Assembly (NCBI RefSeq): GCF_007666205.1
Contig: NZ_VDOR01000012.1
Coordinates: 1-64,000, forward strand
DNA length: 64,000 bases
Origin: Kocuria palustris
GTDB taxonomy: Bacteria > Actinomycetota > Actinomycetes > Actinomycetales > Micrococcaceae
Direction of reading: 5' to 3'
This document shows, piece by piece, positions 1 to 10,013 of this stretch. How positions within the stretch are numbered: position 1 is the first letter of the stretch; each line of letters starts with the position of its first letter. Both the position numbers and the translations under genes were made by a program. Below the pieces are notes generated by a model. It saw only the letters and a list, made by a program, of their open reading frames with translations. It was not told the DNA's origin and ran no database searches.

Positions 1-71
1 CACCGTTTCAGCGCTGAAACGGTGAGCAATCGGCCGCTCGCAGTCGTACGAGTGAGGAATCGGTCACTCGT
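1..71. repeat. Palindromic intergenic repeat, copy A (partial, cut by window start)
   Basis: Begins with a perfect 24-bp palindrome at 1-24 (CACCGTTTCAGC and its complement), followed by two forward copies of a 20-nt unit at 22-41 and 52-71, spaced 30 nt start to start (10-nt spacer). Positions 1-63 are identical to 844-906 in copy B, so the left half of the palindrome probably lies upstream of the window. Function unknown; see copies B and C. Confidence 0.85.
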
Positions 72-149
72 GGCAGGGATGGCGGGCCCGCCGACGACGG
101 ACTCCCGCCGTCAGCGGACAGGGCCCAGGACGACGGGGCCAGGGCGCGA

Positions 150-155
150 TACGGT
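150..155 (+). promoter_or_regulatory. Candidate -10 box for the 237-701 gene
   Basis: TACGGT fits the actinobacterial TAnnnT -10 pattern and would start a leader of about 75 nt. No clear -35 is visible. Weak assignment. Confidence 0.35.
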
Positions 156-236
156 GCGACCGACAGAGGAAGCCGCCGGTGGACGGCGACGATCGGCGGA
201 TCCTGCACCTCACCCTCGGCCTCAGGAGCGCTCTCG

Positions 237-701
237 ATGTCGCACGAACATCCTCGCGAAAAGGTGCCGTTCGCCAGAGCCTGCTGGATCCTCTTCGCGC
301 TGATGTGGCTCTCCGCCGGGCTCGGCGCCGTTGCGGTCCAACTCATGCTCGACGACGCCGCCCATGAAGGCGTCGCCATGACGCTGTTCGTCCTCTGCGC
401 CCCGGTGTCGGTGCTGCTGTGGTTCGTCCTGCGTGCGGTCGCCGGCTTCACGATGGCGGGGCACCCGCTCGGGCGATGGCTCGCGGCAGTTCTCGCCCGA
501 CCTCGCGCCCTGGCCTCGGCCGCCGCCCTCGCGACGGCCGGGCTCCTGCTGCCGCGCGCCGTCGTCGTGAACTCCTCCTGGGTCGAATGGGCCGTCGACG
601 GACTCGTGATCGGGGCTGTGGCCCTCGTCGTCACGACGGTCGCGGCGGCCGCCTTCCGCAGGGCAGTCCCTTCGGACGGCTCGGACCCCCCTCCGCAGTG
701 A
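237..701 (+). CDS. Small multi-pass membrane protein, unknown function
   Basis: This 154-residue protein is not recognised. It has about four hydrophobic segments (roughly residues 12-35, 46-70, 90-105 and 120-140), consistent with an integral membrane protein. It has no signal peptide, catalytic motif or charged domain. The ATG at 237 is chosen because an AGGAG lies 9 nt upstream. The gene stands alone, and nearly identical 63-nt repeat segments lie on both sides of it (1-63 and 844-906). The repeats are more likely intergenic elements than ends of a mobile cassette, because no transposase or target duplication is seen. Confidence 0.65.
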   Translation: MSHEHPREKVPFARACWILFALMWLSAGLGAVAVQLMLDDAAHEGVAMTLFVLCAPVSVLLWFVLRAVAGFTMAGHPLGRWLAAVLARPRALASAAALATAGLLLPRAVVVNSSWVEWAVDGLVIGAVALVVTTVAAAAFRRAVPSDGSDPPPQ

Positions 702-745
702 CCTCGACGCGCAGCCCCGAGCGCCGGGACTGACCGCTGCGTCGC

Positions 746-761
746 GGGGGGGGGGGGGGGG
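746..761 (+). repeat. Poly-G tract of 16 bases
   Basis: An uninterrupted run of 16 G followed by CACCACCAC, in non-coding DNA between the membrane protein gene and repeat copy B. Such tracts slip during replication and also during sequencing, so the exact length is unsure. Confidence 0.9.
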
Positions 762-796
762 CACCACCACGCCCTCCTCACCCCCTCCGTTTCCCC

Positions 797-914
797 GCGA
801 GTGGCCGCTGATGCCCCTCCCACCCCGCGAGCGGCCGATTGCTCACCGTTTCAGCGCTGAAACGGTGAGCAATCGGCCGCTCGCAGTCGTACGAGTGAGG
901 AATCGGCCGGTCGA
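797..914. repeat. Palindromic intergenic repeat, copy B (complete)
   Basis: A perfect 58-bp palindrome at 827-884 forms the centre. Outward from it lie 20-nt units: reverse units at about 797-816 (degenerate) and 827-846, and forward units at 865-884 and 895-914. Unit starts are 30 nt apart with 10-nt spacers (AGTCGTACGA at 885-894, the same as in copy A). It lies between two plus-strand genes. As RNA it would form a very stable hairpin and could stop or protect transcripts; as DNA it could be a protein-binding array. Confidence 0.85.
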
Positions 915-957
915 CGCTCCGGGGGCGGCCTGTGGCACGGGCGAGAGGCCGACACGG

Positions 958-969
958 GATACTGGGGCC
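958..969 (+). promoter_or_regulatory. Leaderless-type promoter of the nucleoside hydrolase gene
   Basis: GATACT at 958-963 is followed by 6 nt and then the ATG at 970. This spacing places the predicted transcription start at the A of the start codon. There is no Shine-Dalgarno sequence. Confidence 0.5.
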
Positions 970-2010
970 ATGACTCGACGCGTGATCATCGACTGCGACC
1001 CCGGTGTCGACGACGCCCTGGCCCTCATGCTCGCCCACGGCAGCCCCGAGCTCGACGTGGCGGCGGTGACCGTGGTGGGCGGCAATCAGACCCTCGAGAA
1101 GGTCACCCGCAATGCCCTCGCGCTCACCGAGGCCATCGGCCTGGAGGCGCCCGTGGCGGCGGGGGCGGCGAACCCGCTCGAGCGCGCCCCGCAGACCGCC
1201 GGCCACGTCCACGGGGACTCGGGCCTGGGGCAGCTCGTGCTCGCCGAGCCGCAGACCCGGCTGTCCGAGGAGCACGCCGTGGATCTGATCACCCGCGAGC
1301 TCCTCGACTCGGAGCCGGACTCGCTGACGATCATCGCCCTCGGCCCGCTGACCAATCTGGCGCTGGCCGCGCAGAAGGCCCCGGAGATCGTCGAGCGCGT
1401 CCACGAGATCGTGCTCATGGGCGGGGCGATCGCCGACGGCAACATCACCCCCGTCGCCGAGTTCAACGTCGCCGTGGACCCCGAAGCCGCCCGCATCGTC
1501 TTCGGGGCCGGCTGGCCCGTGACCATGATCGGGCTCGACGTCACGCACCGGGCGGTCGCGACCCTGGATGTCGAACGCTCGTTCGCGCACCTGGGCACCG
1601 ACGCCGGTCAGATCGCCGTCGACCTCATCGCCAGCTATCGGGCCTCCTACCAGGACAACCAGGACTTCTCGGACCCGCCCTGCCACGACCCCGTCGCGGT
1701 GGCGCGCGTCATCCGTCCCGAGCTCGTCACGGTCCGCCGCGCGCCCATCGGCATCGAATGCTCGGGGGAGCTGACCACCGGCATGACCGTCGTCGACCTG
1801 CGCGGCCCCGAGGACCCGGACCTGCCCACGGCGGCGGCCACCGGGCTGGACGTCGAGGGCTTCTGGGACCTCGTCGTGCAGGCCACCGCGAGGATCGACG
1901 TCCGGGCCGGCGCCCTGCAGGCCGCCGAGCAGCGCATCCCGGAGATGGTCGAGACCACCGAGGACGCGGGCGATCAGGCCGCGCACGACCACGAGGAGAC
2001 CCCGCGATGA
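970..2010 (+). CDS. Inosine/uridine-preferring nucleoside hydrolase
   Basis: Hydrolyses the N-glycosidic bond of ribonucleosides to base plus ribose in the cytoplasm, for purine or pyrimidine salvage. The 346-residue length fits the family. The calcium- and ribose-binding signature DCDPGVDDA is at residues 8-16, and the conserved NVAVDPEA segment (the distal ribose/Ca site region) is present. An in-frame open stretch continues upstream through repeat copy B, but the family N-terminus [12 protein letters not shown] fixes the start at 970, right after a leaderless-type -10 box. Its last bases overlap ribokinase (ATGA). The pair makes metabolic sense: ribose released here is phosphorylated by the next gene. 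Confidence 0.93.
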   Translation: MTRRVIIDCDPGVDDALALMLAHGSPELDVAAVTVVGGNQTLEKVTRNALALTEAIGLEAPVAAGAANPLERAPQTAGHVHGDSGLGQLVLAEPQTRLSEEHAVDLITRELLDSEPDSLTIIALGPLTNLALAAQKAPEIVERVHEIVLMGGAIADGNITPVAEFNVAVDPEAARIVFGAGWPVTMIGLDVTHRAVATLDVERSFAHLGTDAGQIAVDLIASYRASYQDNQDFSDPPCHDPVAVARVIRPELVTVRRAPIGIECSGELTTGMTVVDLRGPEDPDLPTAAATGLDVEGFWDLVVQATARIDVRAGALQAAEQRIPEMVETTEDAGDQAAHDHEETPR

Positions 2011-2975
2011 CCGACCGCTTCCCCGCCACCGACGGCGACGTCTGCATCATCGGCTCGCTCAACGCCGACCTCGTGGTGCGCACGCAGCGCCACCCCAAGC
2101 CGGGCGAGACCGTCCAGGGCGGCCCTCTCCGGACGACCCCCGGCGGCAAGTCGGCCAACCAGGCCGTGGCCGCCGCCCGCCTGGGCGCCCGCGTGCGGAT
2201 GGTCGGCGCCGTGGGCGAGGACCCCCACGGCACGCTGCTGCTGCGATCCCTGGACGCCCAGGGCGTGGACACCACCCGCGTGCGCACGCTGACGACCACG
2301 GCCACGGGCACCGCCGTCATCATCGTCTCGGCCGACGGCGAGAACTCGATCGTGATCTCCCCCGGCGCCAACGGAGAGGTCACCGCCGAGCAGGTCACCC
2401 CGGAGCTGTTCGACGGCGTCGGGACGCTCACGCTGACCTTCGAGATCCCCGCCCCCACCGTCCTCGCAGCCGCCCGGGCGGCCCGCGCCGCCGGCGTGAC
2501 CGTGGTGCTCAACCCGTCCCCCTTCCGCCTGCCCGAGCCCGAGCTGCTGGCCTGCACCGACCTGCTCGTGGTCAACGCGCACGAGATGGGCCAGCTGATC
2601 GGCGACGAGACCACCGACTTCGGGACGGTCCCCGCCGCGGACTGGGATGTCGAGGGCCACCGCCTCTTCCGGGCCACCGGCGTCGCGGACGCCGTCGTGA
2701 CCCTGGGAGCCGGGGGCGCGGTGCTCCTGCGCACGCGCGAGGACCGGACCCGCCAGGAGTGGCTCTCCGGCTATGCCGTGCGCGCCCTGGACACGACCGG
2801 CGCCGGCGATGCCGTGACGGGGACCCTGGCCGCCGCGCTGGCCGCCGGCACCGATCTCCCGGAGGCCACCGCCCTGGCCATGCGGGTGGGTGCGATCGCC
2901 ACGCAGAGCGAGGGCGCGCAGCCGTCGTACCCCTCCCGCGAGGATCTGGAGTCCCTGGCCGCGCCGAACCGGTGA
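2007..2975 (+). CDS. rbsK: Ribokinase (PfkB family)
   Basis: Phosphorylates D-ribose to ribose 5-phosphate with ATP. At 322 residues it is typical in length. Features are the N-terminal GSLNADLVV substrate region, the [15 protein letters not shown] glycine-rich motif (PfkB signature 1) and the C-terminal DTTGAGDA anion-hole motif, with catalytic Asp268. It is translationally coupled to the nucleoside hydrolase by a 4-nt ATGA overlap, so it most likely salvages ribose from nucleosides. No rbs transporter is nearby. A kinase for a related sugar or nucleoside cannot be excluded. Confidence 0.9.
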   Translation: MTDRFPATDGDVCIIGSLNADLVVRTQRHPKPGETVQGGPLRTTPGGKSANQAVAAARLGARVRMVGAVGEDPHGTLLLRSLDAQGVDTTRVRTLTTTATGTAVIIVSADGENSIVISPGANGEVTAEQVTPELFDGVGTLTLTFEIPAPTVLAAARAARAAGVTVVLNPSPFRLPEPELLACTDLLVVNAHEMGQLIGDETTDFGTVPAADWDVEGHRLFRATGVADAVVTLGAGGAVLLRTREDRTRQEWLSGYAVRALDTTGAGDAVTGTLAAALAAGTDLPEATALAMRVGAIATQSEGAQPSYPSREDLESLAAPNR

Positions 2976-3023
2976 TGTGACGGCGGCTCGGGATGGGGCG
3001 TGACCCGGCCCACCAGGGCTGAC

Positions 3024-3036
3024 TAACGTGTGGGGC
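3024..3036 (+). promoter_or_regulatory. Leaderless-type promoter of pgm
   Basis: TAACGT at 3024-3029 is followed by 7 nt and the ATG at 3037, so transcription is predicted to start at the ATG. A GTG at 3028 lies inside the -10 box and is not a plausible start. Confidence 0.6.
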
Positions 3037-4671
<1,635 letters not shown>

Positions 4672-4716
4672 GGCGCCCGGGGGCTGCGACGAGCCGAGCC
4701 GGCCTGTCGCGGCGGA

Positions 4717-4749
4717 AGCGCCCTCCCGCCCTCGCGGCGGGAGGGCGCT
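4717..4749. terminator. Bidirectional intrinsic terminator between pgm and dctM
   Basis: Perfect 14-bp arms, AGCGCCCTCCCGCC at 4717-4730 and its complement at 4736-4749, with a 5-nt loop and a pyrimidine-rich CTTCTCC tail. It sits between the convergent pgm and dctM stops. Confidence 0.85.
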
Positions 4750-4786
4750 CTTCTCCTGTCCGGGCCCGCGGGCCGTCAGCGGACCG

Positions 4787-6094
4787 TCACTGCTCCAGCA
4801 GGCCGAGGACGTCCGGCAGCCACAGGCTCAGCGCCGGGACGAACGTCACGATCAGCAGCCCGATCAGCAGCGCGGCGAAGAACGGCAGCAGGGCCTTGAT
4901 CACCGGCTCGATGCGCATGTTCGCGACCTTGGCGGAGACGAACAGGACGTTGCCGACCGGCGGGGTGATGGTGCCCAGCGACAGCGCGAACACCACGATG
5001 AGGCCGAAGTGGATCGGGTCCACGCCGAACTCGACGACGATCGGCAGGAAGATCGGCGTGAAGATCAGGATCGCCGGGGTGGGATCCAGGAACGTGCCGA
5101 CGGCCACGAGCAGCACCAGGATGAGCAGCAGGATCAGCACGGGCGACTCCGTGAGCCCCAGCATGGCCTCGGCGATCAGCTGCGGGATGCGCGAGTACGA
5201 CATCACCCAGGACATGATCGTCGCCACGCCCACCAGGAGCATGACGATCGACGTCGTCCTGGTGGCCGAGAGCAGGATCTCCGGCAGCTGGCGCACGGAG
5301 ATCTGCCGGTAGGCCATCCCCAGCACCAGGCTGTAGAGCACCGCGATCACGGCGGACTCGGTGGGGGTGAAGATGCCGGTGAGGATGCCGCCGATCACGA
5401 TGACGATCATCAGCAGCGGCAGCAGCGCGCGCAGCAGCGTGACGCCCACGACCTTCAGGGGCACGCCCTCCCCGCCGCCGATCCGGTGCTTCCGCGAGTA
5501 CAGGAACACGACGACCATGCAGAGCAGCGCCCAGAGCAGGCCGGGGCCGTAGCCGGCCATGAACAGCGTGGCGATCGACGTCGAGGACACGAGCGAGTAG
5601 ACGATCAGCGTGTTCGACGGCGGCAGGAGCATGCCCGCCGGGGCCGAGGCCGCGTTGACCGCGGTCGAGAAGGCGCGGTCGTAGCCCTCGGCGCGCTGGC
5701 GGGGGCCCATGACGGTGCCGACCGCCGCGGCCGAGGCCACGGCGGCGCCGGAGACCGAGCCGAACAGGGCGTTGGCGACCACGTTGGTCTGCGCCAGGGA
5801 CGCAGGCATGCGCCCCACGAGCACCTTGGCGGCGTCGACGAGCCGGGCGGCGATGCCTCCCGTGTTCATCAGCTCGCCCGCCAGCACGAAGAACGGGATG
5901 GCCAGCAGCGTGAACGAGTTGATGCCGGTGAACAGGCGCTGGGCGCCCACGAACGACGCGGTCTCGGGGCCGATCACGTAGGCCAGCGCCACGAAGGAGG
6001 ACGTGCCCACGGCCACGGCCACGGGGACGCCGACGAACAGCAGGACGACGATGCCGATGAGCAGGATGAGCCCTGCGATGATGACGGGATCCAT
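4787..6094 (-). CDS. dctM: TRAP transporter, large permease subunit (DctM)
   Basis: The 12-TM-type membrane subunit of a TRAP transporter, which uses the sodium or proton gradient for uptake of an organic acid delivered by the DctP partner. The 435-residue protein is hydrophobic throughout and starts directly with a TM segment (MDPVIIAGLILL). It carries family segments such as LNTGGIAARLVDAAKVLVGRMP-type and SLGTITPPVGN. The ATG at 6094 is preceded by AGGGGCGG. A GTG at 6103 overlapping the dctQ stop is an alternative. It is the last gene of dctPQM. The substrate is not identifiable from sequence; dicarboxylates or related carboxylates are usual. Confidence 0.92.
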   Translation of the reverse strand: MDPVIIAGLILLIGIVVLLFVGVPVAVAVGTSSFVALAYVIGPETASFVGAQRLFTGINSFTLLAIPFFVLAGELMNTGGIAARLVDAAKVLVGRMPASLAQTNVVANALFGSVSGAAVASAAAVGTVMGPRQRAEGYDRAFSTAVNAASAPAGMLLPPSNTLIVYSLVSSTSIATLFMAGYGPGLLWALLCMVVVFLYSRKHRIGGGEGVPLKVVGVTLLRALLPLLMIVIVIGGILTGIFTPTESAVIAVLYSLVLGMAYRQISVRQLPEILLSATRTTSIVMLLVGVATIMSWVMSYSRIPQLIAEAMLGLTESPVLILLLILVLLVAVGTFLDPTPAILIFTPIFLPIVVEFGVDPIHFGLIVVFALSLGTITPPVGNVLFVSAKVANMRIEPVIKALLPFFAALLIGLLIVTFVPALSLWLPDVLGLLEQ

Positions 6095-6099
6095 GATCG

Positions 6100-6774
6100 T
6101 CACCGCCCCTTCGTGGTGTCGGTGCCGTCGGCCGGGGCGGCGGAGCCCGGGGAGACGGCGCTCGAGCCGCCCGGGAGGGTCGTGCCCGGCGGGATGACGG
6201 GCTCCACGACCTCCATGCCCCGGGTCTGCCAGGGGGCCGAGGCGATCTGCGGGTTCGCCGTGGTCTGCCGGCCGATCTCGTCGTCCTCGGCGATGGGCAG
6301 CCCGGCCTCGCGGCCGGCCAGGATCTTCACGATGTGGAACACCGCGTAGAAGACGATCAGCGCTCCGGAGATCGGCAGCGCCAGGTACATCTGCCCCACG
6401 GTCACGGGGATGCCGGAGACCTGCTGGGTCCACGAGATCTCCGTGGCCCGGATCCCGCCCCAGATCAGGACCAGGATCGCGAACGCGGCCACGACGGCCA
6501 GCGTCAGGACGCCGATGACCCGCTGGCCCCCGGCGCCGGCCTTGCGGGCCAGGAAGTCGACCGCGATGTGGCCGCGGTCGGAGAACACGTAGGCCGAGCC
6601 GAACAGCGCCAGCCACACGAAGAGGTACTGCGCGGCCACGGAGGTCCACGTGCTGGGCGAGTCCAGGACCTGCCGGGTGAAGACCTGCCAGCTCACCACG
6701 ATCACCAGCAGGGCGAACAGCACGACGCACAGCGTCGCCAGGATCGCGTCGATCACGCGCTTGAGCGGGCTCAC
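6100..6774 (-). CDS. dctQ: TRAP transporter, small permease subunit (DctQ)
   Basis: The 4-TM small subunit that pairs with DctM. TM segments lie at about residues 8-28, 42-62, 85-108 and 125-150, with the family motif DRGHIAVDF near residue 66. At 224 residues it is longer than usual (about 160-180), because of a hydrophilic Pro/Gly/Ser-rich C-terminal tail from about residue 160 (cytoplasmic side not certain). The start is a GTG that overlaps the dctP stop (GTGA), and SPLKRVIDAILA resembles family N-termini. Confidence 0.9.
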   Translation of the reverse strand: MSPLKRVIDAILATLCVVLFALLVIVVSWQVFTRQVLDSPSTWTSVAAQYLFVWLALFGSAYVFSDRGHIAVDFLARKAGAGGQRVIGVLTLAVVAAFAILVLIWGGIRATEISWTQQVSGIPVTVGQMYLALPISGALIVFYAVFHIVKILAGREAGLPIAEDDEIGRQTTANPQIASAPWQTRGMEVVEPVIPPGTTLPGGSSAVSPGSAAPADGTDTTKGR

Positions 6775-7793
6775 GGCTGCGCCTCCCTGCGGATCGCGTC
6801 GAACAGCTCCTGGTCCTCGGGGCTGTCGAGGTACTTCTCGACGACCGGGCGCAGGGCGTCGCGGAAGGCAGCCTCGTCGACGTCGTTGAACTCGGTGCCG
6901 GACTCCTCGGCCTCGGCGATGACGGCCTCGGTCTCGGACTCCCACAGGGACGCGTGGTTCTCCGAGGCGCGCTGCCACTCCTGCTCGAAGATCTCGCGAT
7001 CCTCCGCCGGCAGCGACTCGAGCAGGTCGGTGTTCATGACCACGTAGTCCAGCCCGACGAGGTGGTTGGTCTGCGCCACGTGGGGCGCGACCTCGTTGTG
7101 GTTCTGGGACATGTACGAGATCTCGTTGTTCTCGGCGCCGTCGAGCACGCCGGACTGCATGGCGGTGTAGACCTCGCCGTAGGCCATCGGGGTGGCCGAG
7201 GCGCCCATGGCGTTGATCATGTCGATGTGGATGTCCGACTCCTGCACGCGGACCTTCATGCCGCGCAGGTCCGCCGGCTCCTCGATCGGGCCCTGCGCCG
7301 TGTAGAGGTGGCGCGAGCCCTGGGTCAGGCCGCCGAGCACCGTGAGGTTGTTGGAGTCCTCGACCGAGGTGAACAGCTCGCCCACGATGGCCTCGTCGTT
7401 GACCACGCGCAGCTGGTGATCGATGTCCTCGAAGGCGGTCGGGAGGTTGAGGACCTGGAACCCCTCGCTGATGTTCTCCATCTGGGTCCCGGAGACGACG
7501 GCCATGTCGACCGCGCCGTCGCCGACCAGCTGGACGACCTCCTGCTGGGCGCCGAGCGTCTCGTTGGGGTAGACCTCGACGTCGAGGCGCCCGTCGGTGG
7601 CCTCGTGCAGGTCGTCGCCGAACTGCTCGAGGGCGATGTAGGAGGGGTGCTCCTCGGTCTGGTTCAGCGACAGCACCAGCGTCCTGGTCTCGGCCTGCTC
7701 GATGGCTCCACCCCCGGTGCAGGCGGTCAGGGCCAGGGCGGCCGCCGCGGTCATCGCCAGGAACGGCGATCTGGACAGTTGTGCGCGCATCAT
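6771..7793 (-). CDS. dctP: TRAP transporter substrate-binding lipoprotein (DctP)
   Basis: The extracytoplasmic solute receptor of the TRAP system, 340 residues. A type II signal peptide ends in the lipobox LTAC with Cys25, so the mature protein is membrane-anchored. DctP-family segments include LGAQQEVVQLVGDGAVDMAV, DLRGMKVRVQES (conserved Arg near the carboxylate-binding site) and MAYGEVYTAMQSGVLDGAEN. It starts at the first of two tandem ATGs (7793), next to a GAGG ribosome site. That site lies inside the 3' arm of an 11-bp inverted repeat (7794-7839), suggesting translational control. Confidence 0.93.
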   Translation of the reverse strand: MMRAQLSRSPFLAMTAAAALALTACTGGGAIEQAETRTLVLSLNQTEEHPSYIALEQFGDDLHEATDGRLDVEVYPNETLGAQQEVVQLVGDGAVDMAVVSGTQMENISEGFQVLNLPTAFEDIDHQLRVVNDEAIVGELFTSVEDSNNLTVLGGLTQGSRHLYTAQGPIEEPADLRGMKVRVQESDIHIDMINAMGASATPMAYGEVYTAMQSGVLDGAENNEISYMSQNHNEVAPHVAQTNHLVGLDYVVMNTDLLESLPAEDREIFEQEWQRASENHASLWESETEAVIAEAEESGTEFNDVDEAAFRDALRPVVEKYLDSPEDQELFDAIRREAQP

Positions 7794-7839
7794 GCACCTC
7801 GTCTGCCGGGGAGGGGCGGGCGCGGCGGAGACGAGGTGC
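7794..7839 (-). promoter_or_regulatory. Inverted repeat covering the dctP ribosome-binding site
   Basis: On the minus strand GCACCTCGTCT (7839-7829) and AGACGAGGTGC (7804-7794) form a perfect 11-bp stem around a 24-nt C-rich loop. The second arm contains the Shine-Dalgarno GAGG and abuts the ATG. In mRNA this would hide the ribosome site; as DNA it could be an operator. Confidence 0.65.
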
Positions 7840-8285
7840 GCTCGGACGGAGATCGCGGACTCATTCCCCAGGCGCCGTTGCCGGGATATTCTGGGCATCC
7901 TCTCAGCATCGTCCTGGGCGGGGAAATCGAGGCCGCTTGTTGCCCCGGGGGGGGGCTCCGAGCGGCCTCGGCCGCGGCTCTTCGCGCCATCGGCGCTGAT
8001 GAGGCGGGGATCTGCGCACAGCCGTCCGCCGGGCGACGCCGGCCGGCGCGGACCTGCGCCGCGCCCGGGCCTGCGGCCGCCGAATGCCCTCCGCGCATCG
8101 TCGGACGAGGCCGTGCGACCCCGTGTGACGCCGCGTGACGTGCGATGACCCCGCAGAGGCGCGCCTGAGTAGCGTGGAATACCCGGTCCGGGCGCGCGGT
8201 TATGCCGCTCGGACCCGCGGGAGGCGCGACGGCCTCGGGATGACGCCGGCGCTCCCGCCACGCAGACCACACAGGAGGCACGAAC
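7840..8285. other. Non-coding region between divergent dctP and the DUF4242 operon
   Basis: About 450 nt without a credible gene. It holds a weak minus-strand -10 candidate (GAATAT, 7891-7886) for dctP, a G9 run near 7948, and a plus-strand -10 candidate TAGCGT at 8170-8175. In the downstream leader there is a short hairpin GGTCCG/CGGACC (8185-8190 / 8210-8215). No regulator gene is present. Confidence 0.5.
8170..8175 (+). promoter_or_regulatory. Candidate -10 box of the DUF4242/ABC operon
   Basis: TAGCGT fits TAnnnT. Transcription from about 8182 would give a leader of about 104 nt with a small hairpin and an AGGAGG site just before the start codon. Confidence 0.4.
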
Positions 8286-8825
8286 ATGTCGCTGTTCCTC
8301 ATCGAGACCGTCCCCGCCGACAAGGACAAGGACGCCGTCAACGGACTCGTCGAGACCGTGGGCAAGGCCCTGCCGGACTCCGGTGCCGAGCTCATCGAGT
8401 CCCAGGTGACCGCCGGCGCCGAGCGCATCTTCACGATCATCGAGGCCGGCTCCGCCGACGGACTGGCCGATGCCGTCACGTCGGCCGCGGGCGACGCCGC
8501 CGTCGAGGTCGACGGCCCGCACGAGGTCCGCCTCGTGGGCGCGGAGCTCGAGGACATCAAGAACCTCAAGGCCAAGAACTCCGCGGACTACCTGGTCGAG
8601 TGGGACATCCCCGCCGAGATCACCATGGACCAGTACCTGGCGCGCAAGAAGGCCAACGCCCCCAAGTACGCCGAGGTCCCGGAGGTCCAGTTCCTGCGCA
8701 CCTACGTGCGCGAGGACACGGTCAAGTGCCTGTGCTTCTACGACGCTCCCGACGAGGAGACCGTCACCCGCGCCCGCAAGGCCGTGGACACCCCGATCGA
8801 CCGCGTGCACAAGCTCGGCAGCTGA
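8286..8825 (+). CDS. DUF4242 (SCO4226-like nickel-binding fold) protein
   Basis: A 179-residue cytoplasmic protein. Residues about 95-179 match the DUF4242 pattern (YLVEWDIPAEITMDQY, LRTYVREDTVKCLCFYDAPDEE, DTPIDRVHKL). That family includes the Streptomyces coelicolor nickel-binding protein SCO4226, with a ferredoxin-like fold. The first half (1-90) also looks like an alpha/beta ferredoxin-like unit, so the protein may be a tandem of two such domains. ACAGGAGGCACGAAC gives a strong ribosome site for the ATG at 8286. It is the first gene of a run with a flavoprotein and an ABC importer. Its real role (metal carrier, monooxygenase-like partner or substrate binder) is unknown. Confidence 0.8.
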   Translation: MSLFLIETVPADKDKDAVNGLVETVGKALPDSGAELIESQVTAGAERIFTIIEAGSADGLADAVTSAAGDAAVEVDGPHEVRLVGAELEDIKNLKAKNSADYLVEWDIPAEITMDQYLARKKANAPKYAEVPEVQFLRTYVREDTVKCLCFYDAPDEETVTRARKAVDTPIDRVHKLGS

Positions 8826-8843
8826 CCCGCTCGGCGATCGCGG

Positions 8844-8875
8844 ACGGCCCCAGGTCAGCATCGGCCTGGGGCCGT
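8844..8875 (+). terminator. Hairpin between the DUF4242 gene and the acyl-CoA dehydrogenase-like gene
   Basis: ACGGCCCCAGG (8844-8854) pairs with CCTGGGGCCGT (8865-8875) around a 10-nt loop, with no T-run. It could partly terminate transcription so that the small first gene is expressed more strongly than the rest. Confidence 0.6.
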
Positions 8876-8927
8876 TCGCCGCCCGGCACCCGCCGCGTCG
8901 TCATCCGCCCCGTCCCGGAAGGAACCC

Positions 8928-10013
8928 ATGTCCGCCTCCGCCCCTGAGATCCCCGCTCCCGGCGAGCCGTTCGAGCTGCGCCCGCTGGCGGACTACGCCC
9001 AGCGCGAGACCGTGCTCGAGGCCGCCGCGCGGCGCGCCCGCGCGGTGGACGAGAACGAGCGCTCCCCGTTCGACACCCTCCGGGAGCTCGGCGGGATGGG
9101 CCTGCTGGACCTCGGACTCGAGGGGCCGCTCGTGGAGCAGGCCGCCGTCGTGCACGATCTGGCCACGGAGTGCACGGCCACGGCCTTCTCCCTGTGGGCC
9201 CACCGCTCCTCGATCGAGTACCTCTCGGCCACCGGGCGGGAGATCCCCCGAGGCATGCGCGAGGGCACCGAGCCCGCCAGCTCCGCGATGGCCCCGGCCT
9301 TCAAGGCCGCGGCGGGCATCGGCGAGATCACCGTGACCCTCACGGAGCAGGACGGATCGCTCGTGCTCGACGGAACGATCCCGTGGGCCTCCAACCTCTA
9401 CCCCCAGGGCTGGATCGTGCTGCCCGCGATCCGCCGGGACGACGACGGCGCCGAGACCCCCGTCATCGTGCTCACGCGCGATCAGGCCGAGGGCGTGAGC
9501 GTGCATCCGCTGCAGGACCTGATGGCCCTGGATGCGACCGCCTCCGGGATCCTCCGGTTCGAGTCCTCCCCGATCCGTCCCGAGGACGTCCTGACCGACG
9601 ACGTCCCCGGCTTCCTGGCCGCGGTGCGCGGGCCGTTCCTGCTGCTGCAGTCCTCGTTCTGCCTGGGTCTCTCCGGAGCGGCGCTGGCCTCCGCGGACGC
9701 CGCCATGACGGGAGTGGCCGAGGTCTTCCGCCCGGAGCGCGACGAGATCGTCGCCGAGTACGAGCGCGTCCGCGCCGCTGTGCTCGAGATGGCCGCCGCG
9801 CCGCGGGAGCAGGAGGCCAGGGACCTGCTGCAGGTCCGGCTGGACGCCGCCCTGCTGACCGGGGCCGCGACCCGCCTGGAGGGCAAGACCGTCGGCGGCA
9901 AGGGCTACGCGATGGGCTCGCCGACGGCCCGCCGCGCCCGGGAGGCGGCGTTCCTGCCGGTGCAGTCGCCCACGGAGTCGCACCTGCGCTGGGAGCTGCA
10001 GAAGCTCGGATGA
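8928..10013 (+). CDS. Acyl-CoA dehydrogenase-family flavoprotein
   Basis: A 361-residue protein of the acyl-CoA dehydrogenase superfamily. The N-terminal helical domain (about 1-105), middle beta domain (about 115-215, LDGTIPWASNLYPQGWIVLPA) and C-terminal helical bundle (about 225-361) can be followed. It is shorter than classic acyl-CoA dehydrogenases (380-400), and the usual catalytic Glu is not obvious to me. Relatives in this superfamily include flavin-dependent monooxygenases of sulfur and amine metabolism (DszC/SfnB-like). Directly coupled (ATGA) to an ABC importer of the nitrate/sulfonate/taurine class, it may oxidise the imported compound. The ATG follows GGAAGGAACCC. Confidence 0.82.
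   Translation: MSASAPEIPAPGEPFELRPLADYAQRETVLEAAARRARAVDENERSPFDTLRELGGMGLLDLGLEGPLVEQAAVVHDLATECTATAFSLWAHRSSIEYLSATGREIPRGMREGTEPASSAMAPAFKAAAGIGEITVTLTEQDGSLVLDGTIPWASNLYPQGWIVLPAIRRDDDGAETPVIVLTRDQAEGVSVHPLQDLMALDATASGILRFESSPIRPEDVLTDDVPGFLAAVRGPFLLLQSSFCLGLSGAALASADAAMTGVAEVFRPERDEIVAEYERVRAAVLEMAAAPREQEARDLLQVRLDAALLTGAATRLEGKTVGGKGYAMGSPTARRAREAAFLPVQSPTESHLRWELQKLG

Noticed and set aside
3028-3036. GTG start for pgm at 3028
   Set aside because: It lies inside the -10 box; the ATG at 3037 fits the family N-terminus and the leaderless pattern.
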